A DNA stretch of 31,475 bases from Haloarcula nitratireducens (lineage in GTDB: Archaea > Halobacteriota > Halobacteria > Halobacteriales > Haloarculaceae). The notes under the pieces are model-generated. The model saw nothing but the letters and a program-made list of their open reading frames with translations. It was not told the origin of the DNA and made no database searches. The stretch is from positions 1 to 31,475 of the forward strand of contig NZ_RKLT01000033.1 of NCBI RefSeq assembly GCF_019599505.1. The letters are read 5' to 3'. The position numbers were made by a program, and so were the translations under genes. Of this stretch, positions 30,907 to 31,475 are shown piece after piece; position 1 is the stretch's first letter; the number at the start of each line of letters is the position of its first letter.

Positions 30907-31475
30907 TTAGCCATGGCTCGAATCCTTGGCCTCGTTGGGAGTGGGAGTAATTCGTGATAGCCGCATCGCGTTCCCGGTTACAGCCGTCGTCATTCCGGCA
31001 TCCCCTGCGAGGACAGCCAGCCAGATGGGCACGTAGCCAAAGGGAACAGCGAGAGCCAGCCCGGCTTTTACCACAAGACTGGCCCAGATGTTCTGGCGGA
31101 TGACGCCATTGGCGTCGTTCGCGAGTTCGTAGAGGTACGGGAGCTTCGCGAGATCGTCGCCCATCAGAGCGATGTCGGCGGTCTCCAGCGCCGTGTCCGT
31201 CCCAGCTGCGCCCATTGCCACGCCAACTGTGGCTGTAGCGAGGGCGGGCGCGTCGTTAATACCGTCTCCGACCATCGCCACGCCGTCGTACTCGTCGACG
31301 AGTCCGTCGATGGCGTCAACCTTCTCCTCGGGAAGGAGTTCGGCGCGATAGTCGTCGACGCCGACCTGCTCGGCGATAGCTCGTGCGGTCCGCTCGTTGT
31401 CGCCCGTAAGCATGACCGTCCGCTCCACGCCGAGCGCCTTCAGGCGGCTTACCGCGTGCTTGGCCTCAGGCCGGA
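30907..31475 (-). CDS. P1B-type heavy-metal ATPase, C-terminal part (Zn/Cd/Pb type likely)
   Basis: The 3' part of a gene entering from the right edge: about 189 residues visible. It contains [18 protein letters not shown] and [24 protein letters not shown] (P-domain hinge), then the last two membrane helices with [11 protein letters not shown] and [12 protein letters not shown] Lys and an Asp in these helices mark the P1B-2 group (Zn2+/Cd2+/Pb2+), in contrast to the Asn/Tyr and Met/Ser of Cu(I) pumps. The phosphorylation site (DKTGT) and N-terminus are outside the window. It is the first visible gene of the operon with CDF and SpoIIAA-like genes. The metal assignment is from motifs, not tested. 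Confidence 0.88.
   Translation of the reverse strand, partial: RPEAKHAVSRLKALGVERTVMLTGDNERTARAIAEQVGVDDYRAELLPEEKVDAIDGLVDEYDGVAMVGDGINDAPALATATVGVAMGAAGTDTALETADIALMGDDLAKLPYLYELANDANGVIRQNIWASLVVKAGLALAVPFGYVPIWLAVLAGDAGMTTAVTGNAMRLSRITPTPNEAKDSSHG

Overview
The window is haloarchaeal (class Halobacteria). The reasons are acidic, Asp/Glu-rich proteins, HTH_10 (bacterio-opsin-activator type) regulators, a HalOD1 output domain, DUF7344-type winged helices, twin-arginine signals, TATA-like boxes close to start codons, and an IS1341-type tnpB element. I cannot tell chromosome from plasmid or name a genus. There is no rRNA or tRNA gene and no core housekeeping gene, so this looks like an accessory, metal-handling and regulatory region with much mobile-element debris.

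Layout. 1-2799 (-): a 933-residue fragment of a PAS/GAF/HTH_10-type sensor-regulator that runs off the left edge. 2871-3168: decayed repeat plus a broken copy of the regulator at 23240. 3381-4613: a small winged-helix protein and a ribbon-helix-helix protein with a zinc-knuckle-like N-terminus. 4687-6576 (-): four tandem SnoaL-like/ester-cyclase paralogues, the third frameshifted. 6728-7998: a FilR1-type winged-helix regulator bracketed by IS200/IS605-type palindromes, one of which supplies its stop codon, followed by a tnpB-less, strongly structured element. 8129-10654: a compact operon of an SBP56/methanethiol oxidase-like protein, a 2Fe-2S ferredoxin and a ZIP-like permease. 10798-12220 (-): a small helical protein and a large exported cupredoxin. 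12668-15460: two membrane proteins, a zinc-ribbon protein and a GNAT acetyltransferase fused to a zinc ribbon, closely spaced. 16256-17776: tnpB element with an omega-RNA-like 3' hairpin. 17926-20061 (-): two HTH_10 regulators around a winged-helix protein and a 53-residue protein. 20531-21877 (-): an exported PQQ-type beta-propeller.

22018-23092: a VapBC toxin-antitoxin pair lying between two direct copies of a ~105 bp repeat. Six full or partial copies of this repeat occur in the window, all in one orientation. 23240-24396: a winged-helix/TrmB-like regulator translationally coupled to a HalOD1 protein, followed by the last ~52 codons of a multicopper oxidase.

25116-31475 is a metal-homeostasis island: a His/Met-rich exported protein, two SHOCT membrane proteins, a TRASH-like Cys-rich protein, a NicO/RcnA-like permease with a His-rich loop, a DUF4396 membrane protein, a Cys-rich four-helix (Csp/DUF326) copper-binding protein, and a minus-strand operon of a P1B-ATPase with Zn/Cd-type features, a CDF transporter and a SpoIIAA-like protein. 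Copper sequestration or handling, Ni/Co permeation and Zn/Cd efflux are thus side by side. Together with the SBP56 protein, cupredoxin and multicopper oxidase relic, the common thread is transition metals. All functions are inferred from sequence features read by eye; no database search was run.
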